Notes under the pieces: generated by a model
Seen by the model: only the letters and a program-made list of their open reading frames with translations
Database searches by the model: none
What the model was told of the DNA's origin: nothing
NCBI GenBank assembly: GCA_033064195.1
Contig: JARBJD010000125.1
Span: 124,001-188,000 of the forward strand
Source of the DNA: Blattamonas nauphoetae
Lineage: Eukaryota > Preaxostyla > Oxymonadida
Reading direction: 5' to 3'
DNA length: 64,000 bases
Shown here: piece by piece, positions 47,401 through 60,504 of the stretch
Layout of the letters: each line of letters opens with the position of its first letter
How positions within the stretch are numbered: the stretch's first letter is position 1
Program-made: the position numbers and the translations under genes

Positions 47401-50400
47401 GAGTCACAATTCTTCCCTCTGACTTTCCGTTCAGTTGTTCGTCCGTGCGATTGTTCAGAACATCCAGAAGTTTGTTGAAGAGCTCATCAAGAGACGGAAC
47501 ACGGTGTGACCCCACCTCTTTGATCGACAACAGTTCAATCTCCGTCGGATCTTTCCACGTGTTGAAGGCAGTGTGCATTCTGTTCAAGTCCTGTTTGTAG
47601 GAACCACCCTGATTCGTCCGAATCAGTTGGGAGGCTTGCTGTTGGTTGGCTGGAACTGGGTAATAGTCAGCCACAGACGAAAACTGGACATTTGCGGGAA
47701 GCGTAGCGATGGTCTTTTCTTCCGTGCCGGGGTTGATCGGGTCGAGGAGCGAGCTTTGGAAGGCGATGGTGTGCAACGAGTGGAAATGTGAGCGGAATCT
47801 GTTGAGGACGTTGGTAGTGATTTGGATTGCAAGATGTTGAACTCCGTGGTTCGCACTGACGACAAACGGGAAGATGCGTTTGAAGAGAGAGGGTGGGAAG
47901 GCGAGAGGGAGTGTCGAGATGGGGAGAAGCTGGCGAAGTGTGCAGATCAGTTCGTGTGATTCAATCGCCTTGTTCGTTAAGTCCTTCGCCGCCTGCATTC
48001 CAACTTGGAGTGTCCGCATGAAGTTCTCCTCCACTTTGGGTAGATTGACCACAAACGAATTGAAATGGAACAACATCTTTTCTTGAGGGAAGCGATAGAA
48101 CGGAGGGACTCTTATTTTTCTGTATTCAACAGATCCAATCATCTGCTTCCTCTCGACCATCTGTTCAGCAGTGACTTCGGGGTATGCTGTCTGGTAGAAG
48201 CGCGTGAGGTTCTTGATGTAAGCTGGAATGCGGTGATGCTCGGCGATGTGCTGGTGGAGACGCGAGAATGAGATCTTGACGTCGTTCGAGAAGGTCTCGA
48301 TTTTTGGCACGATCGACGAAAAGAGAGGGAGGATGAGAGCAGATTTGTTGAGAATGCTGGAGAACGATCGGAGTCGCAATATTTTGAGAATTCGAGTGAA
48401 GGCCTGCTCTTTTGGGAAGTCTTCTGCCGAAAGTGTCTCGAGACAACGCTGAACAACAAACGACTTCGCCTTCGTGCCGAGTGTGTTGAAAGTGCTGACA
48501 AAATCGAGTGGGATGCACGATGTGACGAGGATCTCAAACAGCATGGATGCCACAACGAGTGCGGTCTTGCTGTGTGTGTTTGCAGTGTAAATGAACCGCT
48601 CGTACATCTCCAAATCCATTTGAACAGAGTCCTCGCCGCTCATGATGTGTGGGCGGGAGTAGTTATACTCAAACGGGAAGCCGCGGAAGTGGTTGATCGG
48701 GGCGTGTGGGACGATCTGTTCTGAATGCAGCCCTTTCTTTCCGATGAGATGGCTCAGACTTACGAAGAGGGTGTTGCAGAGGGTTGTTTCGTCTGGCGTG
48801 TTGGAAAGGATGAACTTTGTAAAATCAAAGAGAGAGGTGAGAATGTGCTCGATGGATGGGACTGTGACAGAGAACTGTTCTTTCTTGTATTCAACTTTGT
48901 TCCCTTGTTCATCGTAAATCTCCCACACCATCGACCCATCCGCGTTTTGGGCTGACGATCCCTCCCTCCCGACGATGCTGACGACATTCGCAGTTTTCGT
49001 CTGTTTGTAGTCCTTCCCTGTCTCATCCAGCTCGGCTGTGTTGTACGACGCACTTGGATCTTCCAGGTTCTCCATGCCAGGCATTGGGTTGTCGAGAGCA
49101 TCCTGCAGCATTGCCATCGCATCTTGTTGTTCGGACGCTTTCTGATCTTCGCTTTCTTTGAGTGATTCGGTTGGAGGTGTGAGTTCTTTGTTTTCTTCAT
49201 TTGAGTCTTCGGACTTCTCTTCCTCGCTCTTTTCTTCCTCTTCTTTGATTTCTTCCTCTTCGAGTGAGAATGCATGTGATTCGAGATGCTGTGAAAGGCG
49301 AGGTGCAAGGAGATCAGTTTGGAGGAGTGGTGACAGTGTCCGCATCAGGCTCACAAGTTGTGTGATGGTGTCGATGAGAGCCAAGCTCAGTCTGCGAGCT
49401 GGCCCTTTGAGAGATTTGGTTGTGGCTGGTGTCAACGATGGGCTGACGTCAGAAACGTGATCCTCACCATCCTTCTCCCGCTCACGCCCTCCTCCAGCGA
49501 CGAACAAGTTGCTTTCACACTGCAACTCCACAAGTCTCGATTCGATCTCCTTCACCAGAACACAAAGTGCATGAGCTCCGATTTCAATCTCAACACGCGA
49601 CGGAACATGGTACGCTTTGGATGTGACGAACTTCCTGTCTTCAAATCCAGCTGGTGGTGGTGCTTCAGTGACAGTGACAGGTCGTCGTGTCTTTTTGTGG
49701 AGTCGCGGAGAGTATCTGATGTTCCAGAACAGGAAGTGGTTCTCTAGAAAAGTTTTGTTGTTCCAGAGTGTCTGGCTGATGCTGCGATTGTCGATGGAAT
49801 ACACATTCAGGATTGTTGTGAAGCAGACTTTGAGAATCGCGAGGGCGTGAACGATGTGGGTGTTGGGTGTGGACGGATGAAGAAAGGCCAGAACGAACGA
49901 GACAAGCTGAGAGAAGTACGGGAGGACTTGTTTGCCAGAGCAGCTGATTCCCATCGTCAACGTTTGGAGATGCGAGATCAGAATTGTGCTTTCTCGGTCG
50001 GAGTGGATTTCATCAGCGAGTGTTTGGTTCAGACAAGTGGCCGGAATCAATCTAAAACGTCCTTCCTTGTCCGCCGCGATCTCTTCGTCCGTTCTGTTCT
50101 CGTTGAACAGCGGCCACCATCCCAACTTCTTCCATTCTGGCACGACCCACATGTCCATCAGTGCGTCAAGTCCGAACAGGGAACAGAACGCCTCAGCAAC
50201 GACATCGGCGAGTTCCTTGTTCCGAGTGAGGGCAGACTTGATCAATTTGAGGAGCGATTGTTTCATTTCCAGCTGTGGCCGAGTGAGTGCTTGCTTGTTG
50301 TTGACTGGCGGGAAGTTGGTGATTGCGTGGTAGATGACATATTCCAGGCGAGTTCCTTCAAATGCCTCAACTTCCAATTCTTCGATTTTGGGAACAACAC

Positions 50401-52447
50401 GGTTGAGGAATCGGATGATCCAAGGTTGGAGATGTTGGGTGAAGTCACTGAGCAGTGTCTGGTATGCCGAGAAGTGAGGGGATTGGGTTGGATCAGTTGT
50501 GTTGGTTTGAGGGGTTGGGATGAGCGGGATCACGTCCAAGACGGTTTCGACAATCTGACTGCACTGCTCTGTGAGATTCTGATTTGATGGGTCGACGAGA
50601 TCGACAGCAATCGACATGATCGCCTTCAGAGCAGCGAGCATCTGTTTCATCAGCTCCAAATGTGGAGAAGTACGCCTCTTCGCTTCGTCATCCTGCCGAA
50701 TGAAATGCTGAAAGGTAGACAGCGATCGAATCAAAGGTCTTGTCAAAAATGAGAAGAGTTGAATCACAGTGTTGAGTTCTTTCGTCGAATCCAGACCGAA
50801 TGCGAGTGCATACGTGCTCTCCGCCGAAATGTCGCAATTTCGATCAATATTCAGGATATTCTGGACAATTTCCTCGTTGAGCACAAGCCCGAATGTTTCA
50901 ACGGGACAGAGGTCTCCCATAAACCCGAACAGGTACGACACTTTCGACGATATGCTTTTCTTTGAATTGAAGAGCAGTTTCCACGCAAGCGGACACAAAA
51001 AGACCCAAACAATCGAAATTTCGGCTGTGGAAAGGAAATTCGTGGAGTGGAGAAGGTCTTTCGTGATAATGTTTCGCTGAAGATGCAATCGACGCGAGAA
51101 CATTCCAAAGAGCAGAAAGAGGAAATCGGTAGTTTCCCGCTGCATTCTCGGGTTTGATGTGTTTTGTGGATCAACAGGAGATGAGAGAAAATCGAACAGT
51201 TGAGTGAGAGTGAGAATGAGAGAATCGCTTTCTGGTGGGACAAGACCCCGACTTGATTCGGGTGAGATAGACGCTGAGGAGATGAGTGAAGTGGGTGGCA
51301 ATGCTTTCAAAGGGGTCGAGTCATTTTTCTTCCATTTTCCAGAAGCGACGAGGTTCCACCACGATTGATCCATTTGTATCTTTCTGCTGTACGCAAGTTC
51401 AACCAGAGGACGCAAATTCATGCTCGAATTGATTTGCGATCCGATTAACTTCCCGAATTGTCCCAGACCAGCTGTGTCAGGTAATGGGGAGATAATTTGC
51501 TTGGAGCAAATCAAAAAGTACTGATTCATGGAAGATGGTGGGAGAAAATGGTAAAGTTCGAGTGAATGGTACTTCTTCTTTCCATTCTGAGATTGTTGAG
51601 AGCCGAGAACTGAGACGATTGTTGGAACAAGGGCGGAGGTGTATGTCAGTGGAGGGGCATAAAGGGACTTTTCTGAGAGAAATGTCATGACATCCAATTG
51701 AATACGAGAGGCTAAAAGTCAGGTATGAAAGGTTTGATTAAAGTGAGAATCACAAACATGTGCTTGAGATAATTGATTCAAGTTCGTCTCTATCTTTCAG
51801 AGACTGCCAATCTTTATTTCGAAACGGGATGAAACGAAGCGGAAAAGTGGTTGGGAATGATGTGAGGAGGATTGGATGAGAAACAGAGCGGAATTGTGCG
51901 AGGAGGGTATGTTCAAGAGTTGGAGGGAAGTATCTGAATGTACAGAATGAAAATAAGGAAAATAACACATCGATAGTTTATAGAGGAGGAGTGTTAAGAG
52001 CTGTACGGAGTCCACTTCATTTCGTTTTTGTTTTCTTCCGGTAAAGTTTGAGATGAACATTTTGAACAAATCTGTCGGATCAAAATAAAAAGGCAGGGGT
52101 TCCCGGAGAGAACTAGGAAAAAGAATGACAGAAAGCGTAAAATTTTGAGCATACTCGATCAACACGACGGCCATTGAAGCCAACATTGAAAATTCACGAG
52201 ATGAGGTAGAGAGGCTCTCCAAAGAATGTAAAATCAATCGGAGAATATCATATGATTTCTCCGTATCAAATGAAGTCGAGGTGAGAGAGAAATAGTTGAA
52301 GGATTGAAGAACAGGGCGGAGAAAATGGAGTTGGTAAGTATTCAAATAACACGAAAGATTCTCCACGATCGTGTGATAAAGTTGATTTTCCGTAACATCT
52401 GCAAGCGATGAAAACGGAAAGCTCTTAATCGAATGAGTGGACGTCAT
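44468..52447 (-). CDS. PSME4: proteasome activator PA200/Blm10 (PSME4 family)
   Basis: Exons 51969-52447, 51758-51933 and 44468-51711 give 2,632 residues (start at MTSTHSIKSF; an upstream ATG at 52546 would add a hydrophobic leader and seems less likely). The protein is a long alpha-solenoid. The C-terminal region matches the family: EGWARHGAVLALAGILAAYP, VKTVAQEALSAFWLSHRDGW and the final NYYL, a Hb-Y-X type tail like the YYA of human PSME4, which inserts into 20S alpha-subunit pockets to open the gate. Near the N-terminus IYFPPTLEHTLLAQFR corresponds to the family's RPYFPADATAEM region. PA200 caps the 20S proteasome and promotes ubiquitin-independent degradation, notably of acetylated histones. 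It is much longer than human (1,843), with acidic inserts (EEEEIKEEEEKSEEEKSE and another near 45.6-45.9 kb). The introns are 35 and 46 nt. Confidence 0.85.
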
Positions 52448-52673
52448 CAGATTAAAATAGCGGGCAGATCCGAAATGAGTTTCTGCATTCGTGTTTGAAT
52501 TACACAAACAAGACACAAACGAAGAAAAAAGAAACAAAACGATCATTCATAAATAAATAGTTTACGAAATTCAAGTGTCTCTCTCTCCATGAGTGACAAA
52601 GATCGCGGTTCGCGTGGTTTTTCGATCTAAGCAGTTCGATAGGACAAAGAAAATCATCAAAGAAAATAGAAGG

Positions 52674-53240
52674 TCAGACTTCCTGTTCAAAAAATGTGGT
52701 TGCCAGAGGATCATGCTTCGTGCGAGGGATGAGGTGAAGATGAACGTGTGGGATTGATTGTCCTGAATCAGGTCCATCCTGGCGGAAGAAACGATGTTTA
52801 AAAGAAATTGACATGGAAAAAACTTGGATTGTTAATGTTGTTGATGATGTACCGAAATGTTGTTCAAAAATTGGTGTTATATGCTTGGCGAGGAGGAACA
52901 TCTGGACAAAACATGGAAATCTGTATGATGGAAGAATATCTGAACGAATGACTAAGTGAATTATGGAATATATCTTTCATAAGAGGACAAATTGACGAAT
53001 ACATCAGACGCTTCTTCCGTGGTTAAATCAGCAAATTTCTGAACAATTCTTTGAGGAGAGATGAGGATGTGACCTGAAAGTTTGATCAAATTGAAATCAT
53101 TCTCCTAAACCTGGAACTATCGGCTTTATGTTCACAAAAGCAAAAGAGAACTCTGTGATAAAGAAAATCTGTTCTGATGGTATCAGGAGCTGATTGCTGA
53201 AGTGAAAAGATGTTGTCTTTAAGATTCTTCGAGATTTCAT
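52674..53240 (-). CDS. Fhit-like HIT hydrolase, four exons
   Basis: Exons 53111-53240, 52997-53073, 52824-52901 and 52674-52778 give 129 residues. The sequence follows Fhit: TEFSFAFVNIKPIVPGHILI, RIVQKFADLTTEEASDVF, FEQHFGTSSTTLTIQ, DGPDSGQS and the histidine triad PHVHLHLIPR. Fhit-type enzymes cleave diadenosine triphosphate and related dinucleotides to AMP plus ADP. The first intron is 37 nt and the third 45 nt. The gene diverges from the coiled-coil gene at 53323 with 82 bp between starts. Confidence 0.88.
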
Positions 53241-53322
53241 CGGATTATCACGTTGTGTGGAAATAGATAAAGATCGACCCAGGTTAGAGAAATTTCTGGA
53301 AGAACAAAGTTTCTCGATAACC
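53241..53322. promoter_or_regulatory. 82-bp divergent promoter
   Basis: The only sequence between the start codons of the Fhit-like gene (minus) and the coiled-coil gene (plus). Both must be initiated here or from within the opposing gene. Inferred from layout only; no motif recognised. Confidence 0.35.
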
Positions 53323-54023
53323 ATGCTGACATCAACAAAGAATTCTCTTGAAACAACCCCATACATCATTTCTCCCTCTCGCAGTACCTACTTGTCAAAT
53401 ATCACTCGCTCCGAAATAGTTTTCTCTTCTTCATCAAAAAATTGAATTTTCACAGGAATTACGACAGAAAGAAGCAGAAAGAATTCATATTCATCAGACA
53501 CTCATGAGAAACAGAGCACCAGTCACCAATACTCCACTCATAGAAGTCTAACCTTTTATTCTTCATGATCTTCATCCAGCTCCGTCTCAAGCAAGCTGAT
53601 GACATCCTTCGTGATCTGGACACTCGTTTGATGAGTGCTGGATTCAATCAAAACCAAACAATATTTAACGATTCAGCACCTAGATCCACTTCATCTCACT
53701 TCGACCATTCCACACACCCAGAAATCTTAAACACGCCTTATTCCCACCAACCAATTCACACTGACACTTTCCACGATTCCCATGTTCGGTCAGATGAAGA
53801 CGATGTCCTTCAAGAGACAATTTCTCATGATTCACCTGTTCGTCTCCAAGAGCAGCCCAAGACGTCACTTTCGGAGGAAGAGTCACTTTCATCGGACAAA
53901 GCGTTAATATCATCTGAAAATGATGAGTTTGAACAGATCAAGGAAGAACTCAGATTCCTCTCCGAACGAATGACCATTCTTGAACAGCGATGTCAATCAT
54001 TCTTCCAGAAAAACCAGCCCTAA
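53323..54023 (+). CDS. coiled-coil protein of unknown function, three exons
   Basis: Exons 53323-53418, 53456-53545 and 53580-54023 give 209 residues; the introns are 37 and 34 nt and both join in phase 0. The N-terminal part is basic and helical (EAERIHIHQTLMRNRAP), then LRLKQADDILRDLDTRLMSA. A low-complexity Ser/His/Asp region follows, and a C-terminal coiled coil FEQIKEELRFLSERMTILEQ. It has no recognised domain. The mixture of amphipathic helix, acidic linker and terminal coiled coil suggests a scaffold or adaptor. It lies head-to-head with the Fhit-like gene. Confidence 0.6.
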
Positions 54024-54156
54024 GCCAAATGTGAAATGGAGAGAAGACACTTTATTATTTCTAGTTGACAGATCATTTCAGTTTTGTCATCATCATTTAA
54101 CTTGGAAACACATTTTCTTCATTTCTTCGGTATCCACAACCATAAAACTTTACAAA

Positions 54157-56581
54157 ATGATTTTTGAATCATCAACAACCACCTCTTTATTCAAAAGAAA
54201 CGGAGTCAATCAAAGACTCATTATTTTTTTCTCACTCGTCAGAACAACCTTTCACAATTACATTTCGTTGATTATGCTTTCTTCGACCCCTTCCTTTGTG
54301 CCTCGATTTTACCATAAGACATATGTCGAAAGTATATCATCTTTCATGTTAACCTCCATGTAGGATCGTTGCATTTTAAGGCTGACAATCCAGGGGTCAC
54401 GAAAGAGCAAATTGAGACATATTTTACCCGAGTACTTCGGATGGATTGCACTGTTACATATCCAGAAAAGAATAGGATGTTTCAACACAATCATTATCCG
54501 CAATTTGATGTCGAATTCGCAAAAGAAGCTGATTTCCAGAAAGTCTATAATATGCCCAGCATCGTATGCATAGCCATCATATTCAATTCACATTATCTAG
54601 GTTATTGATAGAATATCACATTCTTTCGAACGTACGTCAATCACAGTCTCACTCTTGTTCGATCCGGAAAAGTGCATAATACAACCAGGGAAAACAATTT
54701 TCGAATCCATAAAGGAAGATGTCAGCTCTGCATTGAATTATTATTATTCATCGCGCATCCGATCGAGTCCAAACATTCCAGCTATTCCACATGAAACTGT
54801 TCAACTCATTGACGGTTCCATTCGCACAAAATTTACTAACAGAGAACAATCTAAAATCGCCCGAGATCGCCTAGGGAAATATCCAGCGTTCATTGACAAG
54901 AAAGCCTTTTCGTGGCCAACGGATAAAGACAACAATGCAACCAATCTATTTATCACGATTCAATCATATCCCCTCTCAAGCCAAAATGAACTTCGATTCA
55001 AGAAAGAGCTTATCAAGCACCTTACGCCTTACATGGAAAGAGCACTCGCGAAAATCAGAGCTGGCGGCAATTCGAGGTGTGCAATGCCCAAGCCAAGAAT
55101 CCAGATATCCCAACCCAGCCAAAAGAGCAAAATCAACGGCCATTTTTTCTTTGATGACATCGACATCAATGATCAAATGCTTGTACGTCATTTTTCACGA
55201 TCATCATTTTTAGTTCTCAAAGTACGTGGAAGACGATCTCCAAGCACACCCCATTTGCACGACAAAGGCCGGTGGGTTCTCAATCCAGGTCGATTCGTTG
55301 ACAATTCACGGAAAGATCAGAGTGAATGGCTCAAAAAGTGAACCAGTCAAGAAGATCCACGCCCCAATCACAGAACAACGAATCCCAACACCCATCAACA
55401 TCCCCCTCTTCCACGTGGAACCGCCTTTGCCCGTCCTTGATCCCAAAGCAAAGATCTTTGTCCCGAAGGAAACCAGGGTCACGTCGAATCAACCACTCAA
55501 CTCTCCACAGCCTCTCCTCACCCATCCTCCTTTGTCGAGCAGCAGCCCTCCGATGTCAACGCCTGTCCCGTCGCCGTTTCATGATTTCCCTTCTCGAAAC
55601 TCGGATTCAAGCTCCTCTTCTCTTCCTCAGTCAACGTCACCCCCGACCGGCTCCGATCTTGAGGAACTGCTCTCAAAGAGCACTTCTCCTTCCTCTCACA
55701 TCTCTTCTCACTCTTCTCCGTGGATGTCCCCATTATTTCGAAGCTCTTCCCACTCTCCTCATTCGACTTCTCCATTCTCAATGGGACCACCACCCCCTCT
55801 GGGGATCTCTCCGTCTCCATCAGACAGTTATGAATTGTCTCCAAGCCCCACTCCATTTTCGTTCAACTCCCCAAGATCATCCTTCAACTTTTCTCCTTCC
55901 GCCCAGGACACTCCACTCGAGAAAGATACGTTTCAAAATTGGGTCGACGCTTCCCTTGATCAGTTCCAAGCAGACACGGAAGAACTCCAAGATTGGGGTC
56001 TGCAATCTCAATATGCTCCGCCTTTTCGCTCGTCTGATCACGACTCAGTCCACAGTGATAGTGACGCTTCATCTATGGGACGGTCTCCCTCTCCAGAGAA
56101 CCGTGTGGAGCGCGAGCTTGAGCCCTCCTTCACTCCTCTGTTCAGCCCCTCGCTGAGTCTGCACAGCTCGATGTCGGGCTCCCTCAGTCAGGCGGAGGAT
56201 CTGGCTTCTTCACTTTTTTCTCAATCCATGTTCTCTCTGAGTCTCTCACATTCGTCGTTGAGTCAAGACAACTCTTTGTCGAGTCAAGTCAACTCGCTGG
56301 GATCGACAGGCTTACCAATGACAGATCTGAACAGGTCCGACAATCAACAGACCTCACCACCAATTCGACCAAACTCCCCTTTGCGCAAATCCTCTCATCA
56401 AAATCAGTCGAACTCACCATCAAGCCTGTCAAACACTTCGAGCGAATCCAAGTCTCCAGTGAGAGAATCTAACCCAAACAATACAAATCCTTATGAAACG
56501 TTCTATAAGCATGATGAATATTCTCAATTACCCATTCTCGGATACTCTCCCCATTCACAAGACTGGGGAGACGACATCTAG
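54157..56581 (+). CDS. RRM-like protein with PAM2 motif, four exons
   Basis: Exons 54157-54237, 54381-54563, 54601-55182 and 55214-56581 give 737 residues; introns two and three are 37 and 31 nt. The N-terminal third has RRM-like units: NQRLIIFFSLADNPGVTKEQ with IETYFTRVLR and QFDVEFAKEADF, then VSLLFDPEKCIIQPGKTIFE, and a third around NLFITIQSYPLSSQNELRFK. The first strand and helix align with PRLILYFSI..LTKQQIHAFL of the 7301 and 17250 proteins, so this is an older family member. PAM2: PVLDPKAKIFVPKE (L-D-P-x-A-x-x-F-V-P) encoded near 55428-55470. The remaining 370 residues are Ser/Pro-rich with an acidic, aromatic end. Expected role: binding of PABP through its MLLE domain. Confidence 0.75.
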
Positions 56582-56736
56582 GTTACCTCTTCTTTTATTA
56601 TACTTCTAAGCATGTCACGCCAAATTTGAGAGAACGGAACAGAATGAAAAATAGACAAGTATTCATAGGATAAAAACGATAAGGGTGAAAAGGTGGACAA
56701 TGCCTCGAAGTGTGAGTCCATCCCTTTCGAGAAACC

Positions 56737-59700
56737 TTAGGCTGACGAACTCTGGGCCATCTGCGCCAATCTTGCGTAGCGCTTGTTCACGTCATCCTGC
56801 AATTCATTTTGGAGTTCTTCGAATCTTTCCTTGGATTGAAGTTCAAGCGACGTGAATCGGACTTCGCGAGACAGGAAGTCCTTGAGGGGGAGAGTCGGAG
56901 CTTTGGAGTCCAACTGGAGTGGGTTCTTCCCTTCCTTTTCGAGGAGTGGGTTGTATCGGTAGAGTGGCCAGTATCCGGACTGGACTGCCATCTTCATCTC
57001 CTCCATTGCCTTTCCTTGGCCGTTCTTGAGACCCCAGTTGATGCAAGGGCAGAGGGCAATGACAATTGATGTGCCGGGGAATTGCTCGGCCTCGTGGAGA
57101 GCACGGACCATTTGTTGTGGATTGGCTCCTTGAGCAACAGTTGCAACGTAGCAGCAGCCGAGGCTCATCACGTATGCGCCAAGATCCTTCTTCTTTGTGT
57201 CCTTTCCAGCGGCAGCGAAACGGGCAACAGCACTGCGAGGAGTGGACTTGCTCTTCTGTCCTCCTGTGTTGGAGTACACCTCTGTGTCCATCACAAGAAT
57301 GTTCAGATCAGTGCCCATCTGCAGCACCTGGTCGAGTCCACCAAAGTCGATATCGTACGCCCATCCATCTCCTCCGAAGGCCCAGTACGACTTCTTCTGG
57401 AAGAGATCACGGCGAGTCCACATCTCGGCGATGACAGGAACGGTATCACGCTCAGCCTCTGGGACAGTCGAGATCAGATTCTCGATCGCCTTTCCTGAGA
57501 GTTTAGATTCAATTGGGTTGGCGAAGGCAGCAAGCCACTTCTGGCAAGCTTCTTTGAGTTCAGCCTGCTTCGGTTTGAGAGTTTGGCCAACTTCGGCGCC
57601 AGCAACAATCTGCTCGGCGAAGCCCTTCAGTTGGTCACGGAGAAGGATACCAGATTGGGCAATACCCAGAGAGAGCTCGGCGTTGTCCTCGAACAGGGAG
57701 CCGGTGTAGACAGGGCCAAGTCCTTGCTCGTTGACGGCGTAGGCACAGGATGGTGAGTATCCTCCCCAGACCATCGAGCACCCGCAGGCGTTGGCGATGA
57801 ACAGACGCTCACCGAAGAGTTGGGTGACGACCTTGACAATTGGAGACTCGGCGCAGCCAGCGCATGCGGCTGAGAACTCAATGAGAGGACGGCGGAACAT
57901 GGCGGCCTTGAAGGAAGGAGCGGGAGTGGAGAGCTTGCCCTCGGATTCAGCCTTCTTGTAGTCGGCGTTCTCGTCGTACATGAGATGGGCTCTGTTGGGG
58001 AGAGCATCGAGATAGTTGAATGATTTCTGGGCATCCTCAGTTTCCTGGCTGTGGTTGAAGGCAGCTGAGAGAGCTTTCACTGGGCAGACAGACACGCAAC
58101 TGCCGCAGCCCAAGCAATCGTACGTGCTCACACCGATCGCGAACTTGAGGGGCTTGTCACCATCGACCTTGGCAGTGTTGGCCTTTGGATCGGCGCATTT
58201 GAATCCAGCTGGTGCTTTGGCGACCTCATCCTCGGTGACGAGGTAGGCACGGATGCTGGAGTGTGGGCAGACGTATGCGCACTGGTTGCATTGGATGCAC
58301 TTGGCCTCATCCCACATCGGCACTTTGACAGCGACGTTTCTCTTTTCGAAGCGAGCAGTGTTGGTTGGCATGATTCCGCTGGCAACTGGCAAAAAGTCAG
58401 AAACCTTGAGCTTGCCGCCTTCGAGAGTGATGATGGGATCGGCGATGTCGTCGAAGAACTTGTTGGAGCCGTTGGGCCAGACGGGGACTTTCTCGTCGGC
58501 TGCGTTCGCCCAGGAGTCTTCAGCCTTGACCTCGACGATGGCTGAGATGGCTTTGTCAACACCAGCGCAGTTCATGTCGACAACATCCTGACCCTTCTTG
58601 ATGAACATCTTGTGGATGCCCTTCTTCAGGTAGGCGATGGCTTGCTCAGTTGGGAGGATACCTGAGAGATAGAAGAACACGGTTTGCATGATCATGTTGA
58701 TTCTTCCGGGGAGACCTGCTTCCATTGCAATCTTTTCGGCATCGATGCAGTATACGCGGAGTTTCTTCTCGACGATTGTTCTCTTCGATTGGCCGGGGAG
58801 AGCAGCAGCGATTTCGGCTTGACCGTTCCATGGTCCGTTCATGACGAAAACACCACCAGTCTTGGCTCTCTTGAGCATGTTGTACTTGCGGATGTATGAA
58901 GGATGATGGCATGCGAGGTAGTCAGCGTCTTGGATGAAGTATTGGGAGGTGATGGGCTTTGGACCGAAGCGAAGGTTGGACATGGTGATTCCTCCAGACT
59001 TCTTGGCGTCGTACTCGAAGTAAGCCTGAGAATAGAGGTCGGTGTTGTCTCCGATGATGCTGATGGCAGTCTTGACCGAGCCAACTGTTCCGTCGGCTCC
59101 GAATCCGTAGAAGAGGGCTTGTTTGACACCTTCGTGTTCGATGGTGACATTCTCGAGTGGCATCGGGATTGAGAGCTTTGTAACATCGTCATCAATTCCA
59201 ACAGTGAAGCGGACCTTGCTTTCCTGGCCAGCAGAAGCACGGACCATGTTGTTGTACACGGCTTCAGCGATGACTGGGATGATGTCACGGCCTCCGAGAC
59301 CATAACGACCAGCATGGACCTTGATGTGGAGCTTGTCGCTCTGTTGGAGAGCAGCGAGGACTTCGAGGTAGAGAGGCTCTCCAACGCTGCCTGGCTCCTT
59401 GGTGCGATCAAGAACGGTGATGCGCTCGCATGTGCTTGGGATTGTAGCAATGAAATCTTCCATGGCGAGAGGCTGGAAGAGATGGACAGCGATGACACCA
59501 TACTTCTTGTCTTCCATTCCCTTCTGTTGGACATACTCCATGAATGTCATGCAGGCTGTTCCAAGGCAGACAACAACATGCTTTGCATCGGGGGCACCGT
59601 AGTAGTCGTACAGGTTGTATGAGCGACCAGTCAGAGCGGCGTATTGCTTCAGGGCGTCCTTCAGAATTGGGATGAAGTTGTCGTATGTTTTGTTGGCGGC

Positions 59701-60504
59701 TTCGAGCATGGGGAAGTATTCGTCCATCCCATCAACAAGACCACGCATGGTGGCGTCGCTGTTCTTCATGGTTTTTGTTTCTCTCCATTGGCGGATGGCC
59801 TTTTTGTCCATCATCTCATTCATGGTCTCGAGACTTGGCATGAGGATTTTCTGGATTTCGTGAGACACACGGAATCCATCGAAGAAGTGGAGGACGGGGA
59901 GTTGAGCCCGGATGGAAACAGCGTGGGCAATAACAGCGAAATCAGCAACTTGCTGGACAGAGAATGAGCAGAGCATTCCCCATCCGGCTTGACGGGTTGC
60001 CATAACATCTCCGTGGTCGGAATAAATACTCATAGCTTGGCCACCGACAGATCGTGTTGAGACGTGGAGAACAACAGGCTGTTGCTCACCTCCAAGTTTG
60101 TACATTTCCGGGATCATCAGAAGGAGACCTTGTGAGCATGTGAACGTGCTGCAGAGGGAACCACTCAGAATAGCTCCGTGGAGAGCTCCGGAGACACCTC
60201 CTTCACTTTGCATTTGAGTAATCGAGCATGGATTCCCGAAGATGTTTTTCTTTCCGGCGGCGTTCAGATCATCTGCTTTCTCTCCCATGGAAGACGCTGC
60301 GAAAAGAAAATTATTGATAGGTGGCAATTAGATCGAAATAGGAACAAGTTGGACGAAATCAAGAGTGAAATGAGGAGAAGAAAAAAATGACGTACAGGGA
60401 GTGATTGGATAGATGAAGCACATGTCGGACATTGAATATCCAATCGTTGCAGCTGCCGTGTTGGCATCAAGAACTTCGAACTTCTGATATTGATTCTCTG
60501 TCAT
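56737..60504 (-). CDS. PFOR: pyruvate:ferredoxin oxidoreductase
   Basis: Exons 60396-60504 and 56737-60296 give 1,222 residues, the usual length of a single-chain PFOR. The N-terminus has NTAAATIGYSMSDMCFIYPI then TPSSSMGE, the pyruvate-binding domain I signature. Two 4Fe-4S clusters are seen in CIQCNQCAYVCP and CLGCGSCVSVCP; a third uses CAGCAESP and ANACGCSMVWGG. The TPP site is in the GDGWAYDIDFGGLDQVL region, followed by NTGGQKSKSTP. The enzyme converts pyruvate and CoA to acetyl-CoA and CO2, reducing ferredoxin; it replaces pyruvate dehydrogenase in anaerobic protists. The C-terminal end, ARLAQMAQSSSA, shows no fused flavodoxin/CPR domain and no clear targeting signal, so cytosolic action is likely. 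Confidence 0.97.
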
